From Methylococcales bacterium (GTDB lineage Bacteria > Pseudomonadota > Gammaproteobacteria > Methylococcales > Methylomonadaceae), in the NCBI GenBank assembly GCA_023146575.1, contig JAGLBU010000133.1:1-15208 (forward strand): a DNA stretch of 15,208 nucleotides, written 5' to 3'. Below, one piece after another: positions 12,390-15,208 of the stretch. Made by a program: the position numbers and the translations under genes. Position 1 is the first letter of the stretch, and every line of letters starts with the position of its first letter. The notes beneath the pieces are model-generated. The model was not told the DNA's origin. It saw nothing but the letters and a program-made list of their open reading frames with translations, and ran no database searches.

Positions 12390-15208
12390 CTATATTTTAA
12401 ATTGTTTTACTTGAGTCATCAGTTTGTGTGACAGATCTTGTAATCCGCCAGTAATTTTTACAACTGTTCCCGCGCCATCCACTGTTTGCTCTGCCGCCTG
12501 CGCTGAAGAGTTAGAAATATTCACAACTTTTGCTGAGCGTTTGGCTTGTTGGGCGGTCATGATACTCATATCGCCTGTTCGTGACACAATACCGGTCATT
12601 TCTTTACCAATATCATTCGCGCCTTTATTTGCTTCTGCAACTAACTGGGTGATATGCGTTGATTCTTCAAGTAATAATAACAGGGCTTTTTCAGCAATTT
12701 CACGCCGCTTCCCTTGCTCTCCCGCCATTCCTGCAATTTCTTCGGCTAAAAGATTTAACTCTTTCATTAAGTTTTGTACTTCTTCGGTACCTTGTTCTAA
12801 GACTTTAGCCGTACGCTCAATTTCATCAATCGCCTTCATATTAACCTGACCACCTTCATCAATTTTAATCAACGATTGTTGAGATTCATCGGTTAATTTT
12901 GAGCCTTCTGCAACTCTATCGCTGGAATCTTTAATTAACTGGGTGATTTCTTTCGCCGCTTCTGAAGAGCGTTGGGCTAGTTTACCAACCTCATCCGCCA
13001 CCACTGCAAAACCTTTACCATGTGCGCCTGCTCTTGCTGCTTCAATCGCGGCATTTAACGCGAGTAAGTTGGTTTGCTCGGCAATTTCGGTAATTACGCC
13101 GATAATATCGGAAATTTGTTCGGATGATTCGGCAATTGCTTGCATACCCGATACGGTAGAGGTTACCGATTTTTTCCCTTCTTCTGCGGCTAAAAGGGAG
13201 GCTTTTCCGTATTTTGTGGCTTGTGAAACCGCTTGGTTCATATCGCCTACCGCATTTGTTATTGAGGTAACCGAAGAAGAGACTTTAATAACCATCGAGC
13301 CCTGTTCTTTAGCGGTTGCAACCACCTGTGTTCCAATTTTACCCATTTCTGACACCCGTAGCATAGTGTCCGTGGCTTCTTTATTTTGGGTGTCAGCTAA
13401 ACTGGATACTTTTTTAATCGCGATGAGTAAGCGTGTAATGGTTTTACTTGAAATTTCCGCCGCTTTTCGTTGTGCTTCTGAGGCTTGACTAACACGCCCT
13501 GCGGTTCCACCCATTTCAGAGATAATATCAACCGATTGATGAGCGCGTTCTAGCTCACTTTGAGCCCGCTTTTTATTTGCAGCGGCTCTGTTCGCCACAT
13601 CTTCCGCACTTTCAGCAACTTTAAAGGCAGATTCATTTACTGTTTTGAAGGCTTCATGAATCATTCGCATCATTTGGTTAAATGAGGCCGACATTACCCC
13701 AATTTCATCGTTGGATTCAACGGGAACATCAAGCGTTAAGTCTCGTGTTTCAGCGATTTTTGTAATGGTGTTTGCCATATTTACAATCGGTTCTGAAATT
13801 GATTTAGCAACATAAAGTGCAAAAGCAATAATGGCTGCCCCAACGATTAAACCTAAAATCATCATGTAACGTCGTAACGCAGTAACCGAAGCCAGCGCTT
13901 CATCTTCATCAATTTCAGCAATTAATGCCCATGTAGTGTTAAAAACTTTCAGCTGAGTATAGGATGATAACACGGGAACATCACGATAATTATCAATTCT
14001 AATAGCGCCTTCTTGACCTGCTAAGGCTTCTTTAAGTGCTTCGGTATTAACACTACCCCCCGTTGGGTTTTCAAAGGAGGATTTTACTTTATGGGTTTTA
14101 TCAAAGATAGAATCTGAGCGCATTAAGTGATCGGATCCCACTAAATAACTTTCCCCTGTTTCACCCATACCTGAACGCTGTTGCATTACGTCGTTTATTT
14201 TTCGGATTGAAAGTTTTAAGACCACAATTAATTCGACTTTTCCATTTTTCACCACAGGCTGGGCGACAAAGGCAGCTGGGTAGTTATTGGAAGGTGCGTA
14301 CAATTTAAAATCGGCAAAACCAAATGTTTTTGATTTGGTGATGAGCTTTATGAGTTTACCAAGGTTTGAGGTAGAATATTGACCCGTTAAAATATTGGTT
14401 TGGTATTCTAAATCATGGTCAGTGGTGTAAAAAATAAAGCCACTAGGGTCGATTAAGAATAAATCATTATAGCCATAAGATTTTTTGTATTTTTGGAGAA
14501 AGTCTTTTTCTTCACCTTTAACTTTTGGAACCACCACTTCTTCCATGTTTGCGGAAGAGATAATACCCCAATTTAATCCTTTAATGCTTAAGGGGGTATA
14601 GACACTCAGCTTTAAGATACCTTTATCACTTAATTTGGTGATTTGACCTTTGTTTCCTGCTAAGACGGCTTTAACATCATTTCCAAATTCATTATCGCCA
14701 ATATTTCCTTTTTTCAATAAGCGTTTGCTTCGTAGGCCTTTTTTATCACCCAGCTGACCTACTAAATAGGATTCACCTGTTTCTCCTAAACCACTTCGCT
14801 CCTGTGTGATTTTATCAATAGGCGCGGAGGATAATTGAAAAACAGCACTGCCAATATAACGTCCTGCGTTATCCATAAGTGGGGTTGCAAAAAAAGCCAT
14901 TTGTGCTTTTGATGGTTCAAATAAGCTAAAGTCTTGTATGAAAATTTGAGACCGAGAGCTCTTAAAAGCAAGCTCTAATCCAGAAGATTTTAAAATGCCT
15001 TGTTTTACATTACCCGCAATGTTAAGTTTTTTAGCACTACTGTAAATAATATTTCCTGCAGGATCAATAAGATATAGGTGAGAAAAACCAGAACGTGCAA
15101 GGAAAGTTTTAAAGCCTTTTTCGCGGTTGGTAAGATCACCTTGCGTTAGCGCGCCTGTAAAACGGCTGTCGTGTTGCACATCTGCCATTAACATTAAACG
15201 ATCATTAA
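12390..15208 (-). CDS. Methyl-accepting chemotaxis protein with duplicated sensor region, N-terminus beyond window
   Basis: The frame is open to the right edge of the window. An internal ATG at 15194 is not a convincing start, because the first transmembrane helix expected before the sensor is missing. Numbering from that ATG (934 residues): two related sensor halves, about 30-145 and 232-353, each with an LIDP(A/S)G segment and ending RSG(L/M)[10 protein letters not shown], resemble Cache-type ligand-binding modules. A transmembrane helix (443-463), a HAMP domain (about 464-515) and the coiled-coil signalling domain follow. The CheA/CheW-binding hairpin tip is near 701-750 ([32 protein letters not shown]). 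The protein ends QVKQFKI, without an NWETF-type pentapeptide. Its ligand is unknown. It is the first visible gene of the operon, with cheW 18 bases downstream. Confidence 0.93.
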   Translation of the reverse strand, partial: NDRLMLMADVQHDSRFTGALTQGDLTNREKGFKTFLARSGFSHLYLIDPAGNIIYSSAKKLNIAGNVKQGILKSSGLELAFKSSRSQIFIQDFSLFEPSKAQMAFFATPLMDNAGRYIGSAVFQLSSAPIDKITQERSGLGETGESYLVGQLGDKKGLRSKRLLKKGNIGDNEFGNDVKAVLAGNKGQITKLSDKGILKLSVYTPLSIKGLNWGIISSANMEEVVVPKVKGEEKDFLQKYKKSYGYNDLFLIDPSGFIFYTTDHDLEYQTNILTGQYSTSNLGKLIKLITKSKTFGFADFKLYAPSNNYPAAFVAQPVVKNGKVELIVVLKLSIRKINDVMQQRSGMGETGESYLVGSDHLMRSDSIFDKTHKVKSSFENPTGGSVNTEALKEALAGQEGAIRIDNYRDVPVLSSYTQLKVFNTTWALIAEIDEDEALASVTALRRYMMILGLIVGAAIIAFALYVAKSISEPIVNMANTITKIAETRDLTLDVPVESNDEIGVMSASFNQMMRMIHEAFKTVNESAFKVAESAEDVANRAAANKKRAQSELERAHQSVDIISEMGGTAGRVSQASEAQRKAAEISSKTITRLLIAIKKVSSLADTQNKEATDTMLRVSEMGKIGTQVVATAKEQGSMVIKVSSSVTSITNAVGDMNQAVSQATKYGKASLLAAEEGKKSVTSTVSGMQAIAESSEQISDIIGVITEIAEQTNLLALNAAIEAARAGAHGKGFAVVADEVGKLAQRSSEAAKEITQLIKDSSDRVAEGSKLTDESQQSLIKIDEGGQVNMKAIDEIERTAKVLEQGTEEVQNLMKELNLLAEEIAGMAGEQGKRREIAEKALLLLLEESTHITQLVAEANKGANDIGKEMTGIVSRTGDMSIMTAQQAKRSAKVVNISNSSAQAAEQTVDGAGTVVKITGGLQDLSHKLMTQVKQFKI

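Noticed and set aside
12943..13488. A 181-codon open frame opposite the MCP signalling domain (and a similar one at 12424-12849)
   Set aside because: Long antisense frames are common opposite Ala/Glu-rich MCP coiled coils. The translations have no recognisable domain, and the sense strand is clearly coding.

Overview
The window looks like a chromosome segment of an AT-rich gammaproteobacterium. The zinc-type glutamyl-tRNA synthetase, the gltX / tRNA-Ala(GGC) / tRNA-Glu(UUC) order, the ISAs1-type transposase remnant and the style of the chemotaxis proteins suggest Methylococcales, Thiotrichales or a relative. That placement is inference from gene style; no marker gene in the window fixes the genus.

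Layout. (1) 76-789 (+): an exported protein with two OB-fold-like halves, the first resembling NrfJ. (2) About 899-1320: a scar of broken transposase pieces. An ISAs1-type N-terminus is joined to the tail of a different transposase at a short direct repeat. (3) 1325-6197 (-): one tightly packed transcription unit. Read in its own direction it runs permease, ATPase, substrate-binding protein (a nitrate/sulfonate/bicarbonate-type ABC importer), def, gltX, tRNA-Ala(GGC), two identical tRNA-Glu(UUC), then a strong hairpin terminator. Its five protein genes have adjoining or overlapping stop and start codons, and a separate sigma70-like promoter in the gltX tail can drive the tRNAs alone. (4) 6333-15208 (-): a chemosensory operon in the order MCP, cheW, cheY, cheA, cheB, parA-like, with gaps of 12-50 bases. 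The MCP runs off the right edge, so its N-terminus and the operon promoter are not visible.

How the genes work together. The receptor has two related extracytoplasmic sensor halves. It should couple through CheW to CheA, which phosphorylates the stand-alone CheY and the receiver of CheB. The ParA-like ATPase, with an N-terminal zinc ribbon, probably positions or segregates the array, as ParC/PpfA-type ATPases do in other bacteria. No CheR, CheZ, CheD or flagellar/pilus gene is in the window.

Most unusual points. The CheB effector domain keeps its fold motifs but has Thr in place of the catalytic Ser and Glu in place of the catalytic His, so it is probably not an ordinary methylesterase. CheA is 1023 residues long. 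Between its Hpt and kinase core it carries an acidic, tandemly repeated linker with recurring SFL motifs, plus a second Hpt-like domain without the phosphorylatable His. With a receptor that lacks a CheR/CheB tether pentapeptide, this suggests a chemosensory module whose adaptation does not follow the standard methylation scheme.
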